DNA of 64,000 bases from Spirodela intermedia (Eukaryota; Streptophyta; Magnoliopsida; Alismatales; Araceae), in NCBI GenBank assembly GCA_902729315.2, contig LR746281.1, positions 811,001 through 875,000 on the forward strand. The letters are read 5' to 3'. Below the pieces are notes generated by a model. The model had not been told where the DNA came from. It made no database searches and saw nothing but the letters and a program-made list of their open reading frames with translations. The position numbers were made by a program, and so were the translations under genes. The first letter of the stretch is position 1, and every line of letters starts with the position of its first letter. Below are positions 33,746 to 44,767 of the stretch, piece after piece.

Positions 33746-36700
33746 CTACGAGCAGCACGCGGAAGTCCTTGTCCTCTCCGCCTGTCTGTCGGCAAGAACC
33801 ATACCCGTCGGATTCTGAGCGGGTTGAGCCCGGGGAAGCTTTCTTGCTGTACCCAAACAAGTATCCAGGACCATTTAAGCACGATGAGGGAGATCGAAGA
33901 ACAACAGACCAGGATACTCAAACAAAAAGGAATGGAAAAATAAATAAATCTGACAGAGAATCAATAAGCGGAACGAATAAATGTTATACAAATTATGAAA
34001 TCTTCACAAAAGAAAATCTTCCCACCGAGTAAGGGGTCGAGAAATCAACCGAAAAGGGTCGGATATGGTTGAGCTGGGCAGGAACAAGGGAATTCATTGA
34101 TTCGAGACTGGTTCTGAAAAAGAGAGGCATTTATAGCGTTTTAAAAAGGTCTCCCAAGAACTAATTTCTTCTTTCAAGACAATATCATTTATGTTAAATA
34201 AATTAAATTTACTGAAAGAAAACCTACTGCCCATCTAGGCGGATTGGTCCGATTCCAATCCCTACCCGGAAAGGGATTGGTCCCTAGAGTCCATTGCGGG
34301 AAAATGATCCCCTTCTACCTCGGCTGCCCCGAATCTTAAATGCCCTACTGCAGCTAAGCGATACCGTCCATGAAACTACCATCCACTTGAGGCTCATCGT
34401 CGACAACGATTCAACTCTGAAACACAGGTAAGTAAAACTTTCCAAATCTATAGAGAAGGTATCCATAAGATGCTCCACCCAGTTCCACCCATGAGTGGAC
34501 TGATAGTTGCTTCGTGACTGGCACGCCAAAAAAGCACTACGCTATGGCGATTCACTGAAGAAATGCACACGAGATTCAGAAAGAAGAGACCTTCCAAAAA
34601 GAAACTGAGAGAACAACGAGAATTTTTTAGTTTGTGGGATAGCGAGTGATGAGGCAGCAATAATAATAAAAGAAGACAGCAGTACCTACCTATCTCATAA
34701 AATATGTCATTGACGTTGATTGCAGTTTTTGCGGAGGTTTCCATGAAGAAAAGGTCATTCTCTTCAGCATAAGCACGCGCTTCCTGCAAGGACAATCATG
34801 AACCAGTAACTTTAGAAACTGACAACAATAGCAAAGGAAAGTGCACCTGCTCAAGTTCATAGCAATCTTTCTTAGGCATAAAATTCAAAACAATGCAGAA
34901 AATGAAATATAACACGCCAGAAATCGACCATGCAAGGATATGTAACAGAAAAAAATGTCGTATATGTTTCAGCATGACCCTCATTTCCCACACCGCATGG
35001 TGTTGTTGGTGATCATGATTTCCCCCACTAAAACAACCGGGATTTGAGGTTTAATAAGTTGGTAGAAGCACGTAATGCCATGAGAATATGAGGCCCCACA
35101 AAATCACAAGTTTAACAAGTTCTTATATGATCCACAAGAACCACGACTGTTCCACACATAACTGAGAACATGAGACCATCCGATCATGTCCTTGTCCAGG
35201 TTTAACAAAACATAAAGCATATGCCAAGAATTTTCAAATATGCATCCCAAATATACAGCCAATATGAAAACAAAAAGAAAGCCACAATTCACTAAGAAAT
35301 GATGATGACTACAAATGGTCGCCCTGCTCTTGCACTTTTCCTATTTGTCAACCAAAAAACGAAATGCATAAAAGGATATTGAAATTAGGGCTAAAGTAGC
35401 CCAGGAATTCATACTATTCTAATAAGGTTAGAGATATTATGCCAAAATGGCGCCATTCCTTCCAGAACTTCCACAATCCGCAATGGCAAAGGCTGCTGAA
35501 CTAAATTCCTCCTTGTTCTCTGCTATTCCCTACACAACCCACAGATGAACAATTGATGCAGTTGGAATCCCTCAAATGAGAACATTAAAAAAAAAAAACC
35601 AGAATTCACCTAAAAGGCATATTGATGACCATTAGTGGTCACCTTGCTCTTTCTTGAGTCTTCCTTTCCTTGAATCAAACTAACTAAAATGCATAAAGGA
35701 ACAGACTCTTCCTTATTTTCTTTCTCTCCTCTATTTCTGTCCCGACCTGCAGGTTCTACTTCCATATTCTTACTTCTTCTTTTTTTTCCCCCTCAGAGTT
35801 CTTCTCTGTTTCTTTCTCCACGTTCAACGAGGAAGGATAGCCTTTCAGAAGGCTAGGTTAGGTCATCCGTCTAGACTAACCAATTAGAGTGAGCAGGGTA
35901 AAGGCTATCTGATTGCAAACACAGTGCCAATAAGGCCTAAAGAGCCAGATGCTATTCTGACGACAATTTTTTAAGGCTAAAGCCAAGAATTAACAACAAA
36001 AAACTAGAGAAAGTCTATCAAAGGACGGAATATCAACAGAACTCGTGCTTTTATAGATTCATTGCAATTGTAAAGATCATCGGAGATCAACATGTTTGCT
36101 CATTTCTCAGAGGATAATAAGAAGGAAATTAGAAATATGCCACAACTCTTTGATCCTATCAAGATTCCTCCTAGAAAGAGAAAAACACATTTTAGTAAGA
36201 GAGACGTAGTAATTTGGTAAGAAACAGGTAAGTAAAACCCTATTGTGGAGAGGAAGACTTTCACCAAAATGAAAAAGATAGAAAGAGCAGTCAATTAAAG
36301 AGGAGAAAGGCAATAACGTCACAGAGTTGAACACCCTAAAGCGTAAACCTCATAGTATTGGAGTGCTTTTGTGGAATCTTTCCAATAAATTCAAATGTAT
36401 CTGAATCTCCGGATTGGGCCTCATGATTGGGTACAAAAAGATACGACCGAATACTATGGCAGTTGGCATCAACTAGAAGGAATTTTTTTCTCCAATTAGG
36501 AAGGAGAAAGGTAAAAAGTTATCAAGTAACAACGAATGAAAGTTATGTTATTGTCCCATCAAACGTGCCACAGTACTAAGTCATGATTTTCACCTCGTGA
36601 ACACTCCTCCCTTAAATTGCACAATATTCGAGCGAAGACCTAAATGATCGTCGTATATAGAAGGACGCTCCAAATGGGGTAACGTCAGAAACTCGTTTTT

Positions 36701-38156
36701 TATCCCTTCACACATATCACTGACATCTTGTAGTCCCCGCAGCCCGAAATAACACGAAGCACACAAAATGTCATGTGCCTGATAAGTAAAATCCCAAAAC
36801 AAATCTTCAAATATCTCCCATGATATTTGGTAGATGATGCCGTGGCCTCATTGAAGGCAAAAACTTGGCATCACTGTGCACCATTTCATGTTCTTAGTTT
36901 CAAGGGAATGATCCGGATGGGCAAAAACGTATATGCAATCAAACTTAAGGAGTAACAGTGCATCAGTCGAATATTAGTACAATAAAGTAATAAAGCAGAG
37001 ACTTCTGTATTATAAATACACAACTGTCATCTTGTTAAGATAATACACATGAAATACGAAGCACCTAGTGGTCCAAATTTCTGTGATCCTCAGACCATAA
37101 TAAAAAATGGAAAATTGAAACAAAAGGGAGACTAACATGAAGACTTGAATAAATCCAAAATTTCAGAAAATGGAAGACATGAAGAAAAGGAGTAGCAAAT
37201 GCTAAGTTTCAAACATAATAGGATTTATCACCACTAAGGCAGTTTCGGAATAAGAATAAATCAGAAAATGGATAGTGAAGAAGAATGGGTCAAGGCACAT
37301 GCCTCTGCTGTCACTTTTCTTTTGTCTTCTAAATCAGCCTTATTTCCGGCAAGAGCAGTCACCATATTTGGGTTACCTGCATCCAAAATTGTCAAATTTC
37401 CAATAGGCAACATTCGAAATACTCACATGCTCTAAAAGAAACACACAGCAGAAACGAGAAAAATATTTTGACAAACTTAACCTTGTTTTTGAAGCTCTAG
37501 TACCCATTTCTTTGCCCGGGCAAATGAATCCTGAAATGCAAAGAAAACTTTAGAGTGATTTTTTGGCACAAGGCCACACGAGTAATTTCCAAATTTTGGA
37601 GGAAACTGGTCGTACCGTGCTGGTGATGTCATACACGATGATGGCCGCCGCTGCGCCCCTGTAGTACATGGGAGCCAAGCTGTGGTACCTCTCCTGCCCA
37701 GCCGTGTCCCAAATTTCAAACTTAACGGTGGCATCGTTCACGGCCAACGTCTGCGAGAAGAACGCCGCCCCAATGGTCGACTCCTGCGGAAGAAAAGGAA
37801 AAAGATATGAGCCTAACTGCAAACACCCGATTCAAATCCCAAAACCGTACACAACATCGAGAAAACGGAAATCATCAGAAAGTAGAGCAAGGAAAATGAC
37901 CTGGAATTCAAGGAACTGGCCCTTCACGAAGCGCAGAACGAGGCTGGACTTTCCAGCGCCCATGTCCCCCAGAAGCACCTGGTAAATTCTCCAAATAGGC
38001 AGGGAACCAAATAAATCGGCGATCACAAAGAGCCAACGGCATCTCTCAAAGAAACATAAAAACCTGAGATCCGATCGGAGGTTAGAAATAGAGAGGCGCA
38101 GAAATTTGACCACCCACCAGCTTCGCATTTATGTTGTTGTTTCCCATGGTAGCCAT
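33746..38156 (-). CDS. RABF2: Rab5-type small GTPase (RABF2/RHA1/ARA7-like)
   Basis: Seven exons, in transcript order: 38156-38118, 37978-37901, 37783-37616, 37530-37482, 37376-37303, 34783-34690 and 33846-33746 (TAG). They give 200 residues, as in the Arabidopsis proteins. The start [18 protein letters not shown] is taken from the first of two in-frame ATGs. The GTPase boxes are all present: G1 GDMGAGKSS (17-25), effector ESTIGAAFF (40-48), G3 WDTAGQE (64-70), G4 GNKAD (122-126) and G5 ETSAK (151-155). The chain ends SACCS, a twin-Cys site for geranylgeranylation. RABF2 proteins act on endosomes and the prevacuolar compartment in vacuolar and endocytic traffic. The N-terminus lacks the extra myristoylation region of ARA6/RABF1, so it is the conventional Rab5 type. 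Intron 5 (37302-34784) is 2.5 kb and starts with GC rather than GT. Confidence 0.95.
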
Positions 38157-38721
38157 GGGAGACCCGCCGCCGGCGATGAGATCACAGCGCTCTCAGCCAA
38201 AGGGATCACCCGTTCCTCCCGCAGCGAAAAACTGGGCGACCGGCGAGGGGGGGGAGGGGAAAGGAGGCCGGGAAAATGTCGGAGTCAGCGAAGGCGGAAG
38301 GAAGATGATCCCCTCGACGAAGTTAGAGAATTAAAAGTCGTTGATTTTGTGGAAGCCTCTGGACGCCTGGTGCTTGATCCCTACGGGAAGCACCATTTCG
38401 ACGGTTCTGATCTTCCCGAACTCCATCCCCACGATCCCACCGTCCGATCACGAGCACTCCGAACCCTTGGATGAGCCACGTGGAAGGAAGAGAACGGGTC
38501 AGTGCTCTTGATCGTTTCCATCCTTACGTCACTCACGCGCATTCACTCCCTTATTTAATTGATATTGTGTATATATACATAGATATTTATATATATCCTA
38601 GAAAACCGTCCATTAGAAACTACTATTTATTCCATAAGTGTACGTTTATTTAGTTTTAATCGCGTTAAAAATTAATTAAATTTCTAATGAGACTAGATAT
38701 ATTTCAATTTGGCCTAGTAAG

Positions 38722-38783
<62 letters not shown>

Positions 38784-40110
38784 ACTCACTCACTCTCGGC
38801 CCCACCCACAGTAACCCCCAAATATTATATTGAGCCGAATGGGCCGAGTTATTTAATTGGACTGAAAGGAACATTTCTGAACGAGCGGGCCCAATAATGG
38901 AAACCCATTAAAAGAGGTCATGGCTTCCGGATATACCGAGTTTAGATAAATTTAATTATCTCGGTTGCTATTACGAAGCCGTCCTTTGGACTTTATTGGA
39001 AATCTTGTGGATTATGAACATGTGAATAGTAGAAGGGGAGTGGGGCAAGACGACCGCGATGGGGTCAACAGAAAAGTCAACGATGATCGACCTATAGTGT
39101 AGCTGATAATCCACCTCATCCGCCTTGGCTTGGAAGGAAGTCGGCGGGCTTCTTGGCAATTGGGCTCTGATTTGTCCCGGGGCATTAAATCAGCCCGTGC
39201 GTCTTCATGGGCTGGAGTAAAAAGAGAGCCCAATACAAGCCCATTAAAGCACGCTGGGGTCGTTGACCATAGAGAGGACTAAAAGCCGACTCCCACCATA
39301 TCGGAGCTCGATTCACGTTCCTCTCTCTCTCTCTGTAGTCGTGTCCTAAAAAGGGGAAGAAACGAGAGGAACGTCTTTATGCATGGAGAACAAGATTCCC
39401 TCGAGCATGTCCACGTGCCCACTGTCAAGTCCGAGCGGCAGGCGGGGTTGACGGTGGTCCATTTGCCGGCGCTACCAGCTCAGCGCAGACAGCTCTCCTC
39501 TACAGGTTCACGTGCGAGCAACATCATACACACGTGTATCACACGAATTGCGCCCCTGGACATAGAGAGAGAGATATACATATACATAACGAGAGAGAGA
39601 GAGATTAGTAAGAAGGATATCGTCCGCGTGTAATGTTGATTAAACCTTTGCAGGGGATGGGATTGTTTCGACGTGACCTTCTCCGCTTCCTCTTAAACAG
39701 CGAAATCCTTACTGACTAAGGATTCATCTCTCTCTCTCTCTCTCTCTCCAGTGCATGGATTGAGAGGGAGAGAGGGAGGGGGGGTGGGGAATCTTTCTTT
39801 TGTAGCGTAGCCGAGAGCTGTTGCACCGGGTGTCCATCCCGTGGAGCAGTTTCCCCTCTGTCCGCTTTCCTTCATCGCCATGCGCCGCTCTCAATGGATC
39901 ATCTCCTTCCTCTTAGTCTTTCCGATCCCCGCTTCATCACGGAGAACCCTCTCTCTCTCTCCTTCCCTCTCTCTCTCTCTCTCTCTCTATCTAGCTCTCT
40001 CCCTCTCTATCTCTCTCTAACGCGGCCTCTCCTTATTGCTCAGCTCCTTCCCATGTCCCCATCAGGACAGTCTAATAGTCTGCACCACATGCGGGGGGGG
40101 GGGGTCACAA
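38157..40110. other. Upstream region of RABF2 and spacer with scattered CACGTG boxes
   Basis: No coding region is supported. The first part is the 5' flank of RABF2. CACGTG hexamers occur at 38478-38483, 39412-39417, 39509-39514 and 39531-39536. A compound microsatellite sits at 38723-38796. The ORFs at 38106-38474 and 39379-39633 show no known motif. Confidence 0.5.
38723..38796 (+). repeat. Compound microsatellite (CT)n-(CA)n-(CTCA)n
   Basis: CT run 38723-38757, CA run to 38780, then four CTCA units. Abutting di- and tetranucleotide repeats suggest growth by slippage from a shared seed. Confidence 0.9.
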
Positions 40111-40112
40111 CT

Positions 40113-40217
40113 CACGTGTCTCCATCATCACGTGCAACCACTTGGGGGGGCTCACACGTGGGCCTCGCTGTCCCCGGACCTATTGCTGTTCCCCCGTCAC
40201 GTGCCCCCACTCACGTG
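40113..40217. promoter_or_regulatory. Dense cluster of five CACGTG boxes
   Basis: CACGTG at 40113-40118, 40129-40134, 40155-40160, 40198-40203 and 40212-40217. Four are in a TCACGTG(C/T) context; the third is ACACGTGG. A given hexamer is expected about once per 4 kb, so five in 105 bp is striking. bHLH, bZIP and related factors read this core. No gene that I can support starts on either side within 1 kb, so the target is unknown. Confidence 0.5.
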
Positions 40218-41396
40218 CAAACCAGATAGATTCGAGCCAAACGCCTGCGGTAAAAAAAACCTAGAGAGAGAGAGCACGGGGAAGAGAGAGAAAAGGCAAG
40301 GCTGAGTTGGGTTTGGTGTGCCTGAGTTGGGTTGACAGGACGGACGACCGCATGAAAAGCATCGAATTATAATTATTATTTAAATACGCGAATAGTGGGG
40401 CCCAGGCGTCTTCTGCGCAGTCGGCGGTGTCGCGGCTTCCGAGCCGGTGTCGTGGGCCCCAATAGCTGTCGCGGAATCTCCTCGCCGACCGCTTGGCGCC
40501 GCCGCCTACACGACGAGCGCAGCGGTCGGTCGTCTTACAACTTCCTTCAAGTAGTAACACGGTGAATTTTTTTTCTCTTCCCACAACTAAAATAAAATAA
40601 AATAATTCATGAACTAGACCAAGGTCCTACTAAGAGATAAGTGTATTAATAAAATATGAAATGCTCCTCTCCAAGGCCCAGAGTGTTTTGAGCTATGCTG
40701 GTTACCTAACGCAATACCCACGAGTCAAAATGAATACTTTAATGGGTATCATCGTATTGAAAACTAAAATATCATTACTATATCTGGAATTATGCATATC
40801 ATCGATCAACTGCTTCTTCTTTTTTTAATGACCTAATCCATTGATCATATAAAGATAAGATTATAATATGTGAATGGGCAAATCTTTCGTTGTCTTCCTT
40901 ATTCTAAGTAGGGTCCACATTGTGGCAAAAACTAGGCCTTTGTCTCCTACATCAACAAAGTTGAATTCAGTGTACCATCTACAGCCCATGTACGGTATAA
41001 AAGGAGGGAAGTTCATAATGGTTGTCGAGTTCCCTTGTCTTCGAGTGAGCACACCAATCTCGATGGCGTTTATCTAATTTCCTTCACATGGGTTGGTCTA
41101 AGATGGTGTATATTCTCTTATGGGTTCATTTATTCGAATCCATACATTATCTATAGAACCCTTTGATTGATTTTTATTTTTTATTTTATTTTATTTTATT
41201 TTGTGTGCTTTGACCTCAGGATTGGACGATTCATAGGAACGGTAACAAAGATAGACTGAAGAGATTTATGATAACGAAAGGTTTATCGGCGGAGCTGGAA
41301 CTAATTAAGGATGGTATGCCTACAAGGTTGGAAGGATCTATTCTGAGATATTTTGAATCCAGGCGAGGGAAGACGTGACGTTGCAAAGTCAATGCC

Positions 41397-41434
41397 GGGG
41401 GGTGGGGGTGGGGGTGGGGGTGGGGGTGGGGTTG
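41397..41434 (+). repeat. G-rich hexamer repeat (GGGGGT)n
   Basis: Five to six near-perfect GGGGGT units. Runs of five G at regular 6-nt spacing meet the simple rule for G-quadruplex formation on the + strand. Confidence 0.85.
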
Positions 41435-41630
41435 GTCCTTGGATTTGAGGTAAGTGCCTGAAAACGGCTCCGTGTTCGTCGTTTCCCGCGGATTCAGTCT
41501 ACAGTGGCCACGTTGATGCCTATCATGTCAGACATGGAGGTCAAGGCGCTGTTAGATCGAGAAAGACCTTCGAGACACGACATGCTGTCCTCATACTTCC
41601 AAGCAAGTTGAACTGTGATCGTCAGTCCTA

Positions 41631-41651
41631 GAGAGAGAGAGAGAGAGAGAG
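41631..41651 (+). repeat. (GA)n microsatellite
   Basis: Uninterrupted GA run of about ten units in the long spacer. Confidence 0.85.
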
Positions 41652-42656
41652 CTGGGGGAATCCTTCCTCCTCTCGTGGTGCTCGGGAAGGTTGTGCTTCA
41701 GTTATTCTTCTATAAGAGAAGGGATTGAAAGCTCCTAAAGAAAGGACAACGGTTGCAGGTTACGGCGAGATGTGAGATTATCCAGAGGAAAACAATCATG
41801 TAGATGGCGGGCCGACTCGTTGTTGCAGGGATCGGCGTATAGATGTCTATATATGCACATATATTTTTCTCTCCATCTCTAGCCTCGTTCATAGGTGTCT
41901 TACTGTGCACCTATGCAGCTAAATTCCAGCGCTGCTGGCCTCCTATATCTCTCGATACGAAACCATCGCGTATTAAAGCTTAGCTTTTGATATCTGTTTG
42001 ATTAAATTTCTAGCGACATGGATGGTAGTCACCACTGACCTCTCTCTCTCTCTCTCTCTCTTCCCCTCTCTCTCTCTCTCTCTATCCACTTCACCGTGGA
42101 AATCTGAACCGCAATCTACCGAAACCGTTCCAAGGGTTATCCTCCATGCGCTCAGATTTACCGGGCAAGTTCCCCTTCAAGTACGCCCACTTGCGAACGA
42201 TCAGACGTCTGAGACTGATGTGACCAGCAGCGGCTAATAAACTCCTAGACCGCTGAACGAAACACACGACGGGGATGCCGACCAGATGGAGCTCTTCCCC
42301 CAGGAATCCATCCGTTGAATTCGGCTGAAATGGCTAAGTCATGCTAACATTTTCTAGCTGTATATATTTTATCAATTCATAAGATTGTCACACAAAATGA
42401 ACAGTCTTTCTACGTACATTAGTCTTCACACTTATCACCAGTACTACGCCGTGCTCGACAAGCCTTCTGCTGTAACGTACTCATCCTGCGAGGGAGGTAG
42501 GGACGGTGAGAGAGAGGGGAGACAGTCAGCAGCAAACGCTGAAGGTGGCCTCAGCCGACGGTGACTGATGAGAGGTGTGGAAAGAGAGGGAGAGAGAGAG
42601 AATCCGTGGCGAACGGCGAAGCCGACGGTGAGTGGAGGGGAGGGAGGGGAGAAAGG

Positions 42657-42660
<4 letters not shown>

Positions 42661-42711
<51 letters not shown>
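42661..42711 (+). repeat. (GA)25 microsatellite
   Basis: Uninterrupted GA run of 51 nt, with shorter GA/GGGA blocks before it. Overlapping Arg-Glu and Leu-Ser ORFs on the two strands are artefacts of the repeat. Confidence 0.9.
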
Positions 42712-42712
<1 letters not shown>

Positions 42713-43429
42713 ATCCTTCCTCTCACGCAGCTCTGAAAGGTCGGGTTTCTCTTCTTCTGCCTTCACAGTATGTCCTGGCATAGGTCCAGATATCGTATCA
42801 AACTAGCTTCATCCTCTCTCTGTTCCGTTGTCCTTGTCCTTATCGTCTGTGATTCCCATTCACGTTGGCTCGCGAATCACTTCACTTTCATGCCATCACG
42901 AAACGCTGTACAGGGGGACCAGACAGATTGGACCGAGGCCATCTCAAAGTTACTGGGATCTCAGCTATAATAAGGTAAGAATCTACCTTACTAGAAAAGG
43001 ATGTGATAATATATACACATAAAAATATCACATGACAAGAGATCAATTGGGTCTTGGATTTTTTGCCATGACTAAAATATAATGTTGACAGGGATTTGTT
43101 AATATTTTACGGGATAAAACATAACGTTTTGTTTGGTATTACGAGCACCTTTCTAGAGTGTCTTTAAGGAACTATGTTAAGTCCAACTCCATACAAAACA
43201 TAACATTAGAACAAGTTGTTGAAAAATAAGTCTCGAATGTGGACGATGTAAGAGCATCTAGAAGACTATGTACATTAATATCTCCCAAGATCAGAAAATA
43301 TTTGAATGTGGCATGAGAATGTGAGCATGATCCAAGTTGACGAGACCAAAATTATTTTGCTAGGTGTTACAGACTGATCAAAATTTGTTTGCCCATGGAA
43401 AAGTGACTGGGTACTCCCAAGAAATTCTT

Positions 43430-43432
<3 letters not shown>

Positions 43433-43492
<60 letters not shown>

Positions 43493-43532
43493 ACTCACTC
43501 ACTCTCACTCACTCACTCACTCACTCACTCTC
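43433..43532 (+). repeat. Compound microsatellite (TC)28-(ACTC)n
   Basis: A pure TC run of 56 nt passes into ACTC tetramers for another 44 nt, with one CTCT break. Confidence 0.9.
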
Positions 43533-44732
43533 AATGGTTTAGGTAGAAAAAAAATCATAATTAAGAATCAGAAGAAAATGTGAAAGAATTGGATTATCGA
43601 ACTCAAAATGAATGGTCGATGACTAGGGCAAGTAGACCTTTTATAAGCTATCCTATTTTATCCAACCAATGTAAAACTATTGTAACACGTACGTTAGACG
43701 CATAGTAACTCTTCTAAGCTCTGTATAATCATAATTTCAGGAAGAATACTCCAAGATACTATGCTGCGAAGAGAACCCAGTCTTAAAATAGGCATGAGTA
43801 AGAGAAAAGCACTCTGCTTTTTGGTTTTGAATGCAAGATACTACACACCGTTTGGCTACAAACTTCCCCCCAGAATAAAGACTGATGTTTTTGAGAAGAC
43901 AAATGAAATAGAGCACATGTGGTAGAGTTTAGAGACACATTTCTAGTAGACTTGCCCCTTATTCTAGGAGATTCTTGAGGATATTAGTGGCATAATAGAG
44001 AATCAGTGTCGACGTAGGCAAAATTTATCTGAAAGAGCGATTCCTCTTACACTTCATAACACTCATGTAGTGGACTTGTGAAGAGAATATGTGCTGTTAG
44101 ACAGGTTTCTCGCTCTCTTCTCTCAAGTTCATCGCCTCTGGCGGATCTAGAAGGTTTGTCCCTCCTAAAAATGTGGGCCCGCGTGCTGGCTCAACTCTGC
44201 CCAGTCATACCCAAAGACTAGGCGACTATTCTGTGGAATGTGAACACCAAGGTGCAACCGACACACCTAGCATGGAGACAAACCCTGGATATGAATACGT
44301 TTTGATTTCTAGCATCCATCTGCTTTCTGCCACCGCTCCGAGAGCCCTAGTGAGGACCATGCCTTCCCGAGAAGAAAGACACGGGGCATGTTAGCATCAG
44401 CGGAGAGAGCAGTCTGCTTGCTGTTTCGTCTCTTTAAGCCGTAAGCTGCGGAGGATATTCAGAAAGAGAGCCTCCGCCGGGAACATAACATCTTCGAAAA
44501 GATAACCTGCCAGGGGCTTTCTCAAAAGCGAAGTGTGGACAAAAATATGGAGATGCACTTTTCAAAGCGTCCGAACCAAAAAAATTGAATCGAGATAATT
44601 TGGCACGGGATCGTTGATGGTTTGTGATTTGGTGGGATTATGACTTTTTGCCCAAATGTGTTAGAAAGTGTATTTAATGTATATTCTTTCAGTGCTATTT
44701 TCCATGAGGATGTCTCTCTTTCCGAGTTGACT

Positions 44733-44733
<1 letters not shown>

Positions 44734-44764
<31 letters not shown>
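44734..44764 (+). repeat. (CT)15 microsatellite
   Basis: Uninterrupted CT run in the long spacer. Confidence 0.9.

Positions 44765-44767
<3 letters not shown>

Noticed and set aside
38106-38474. 122-codon + strand ORF overlapping the RABF2 start
   Set aside because: Antisense to RABF2 exon 1 and its promoter; no domain.
39894-40305. ORFs across the CACGTG cluster
   Set aside because: The frames run through CT repeats and poly-G; no motif, so no protein is claimed.
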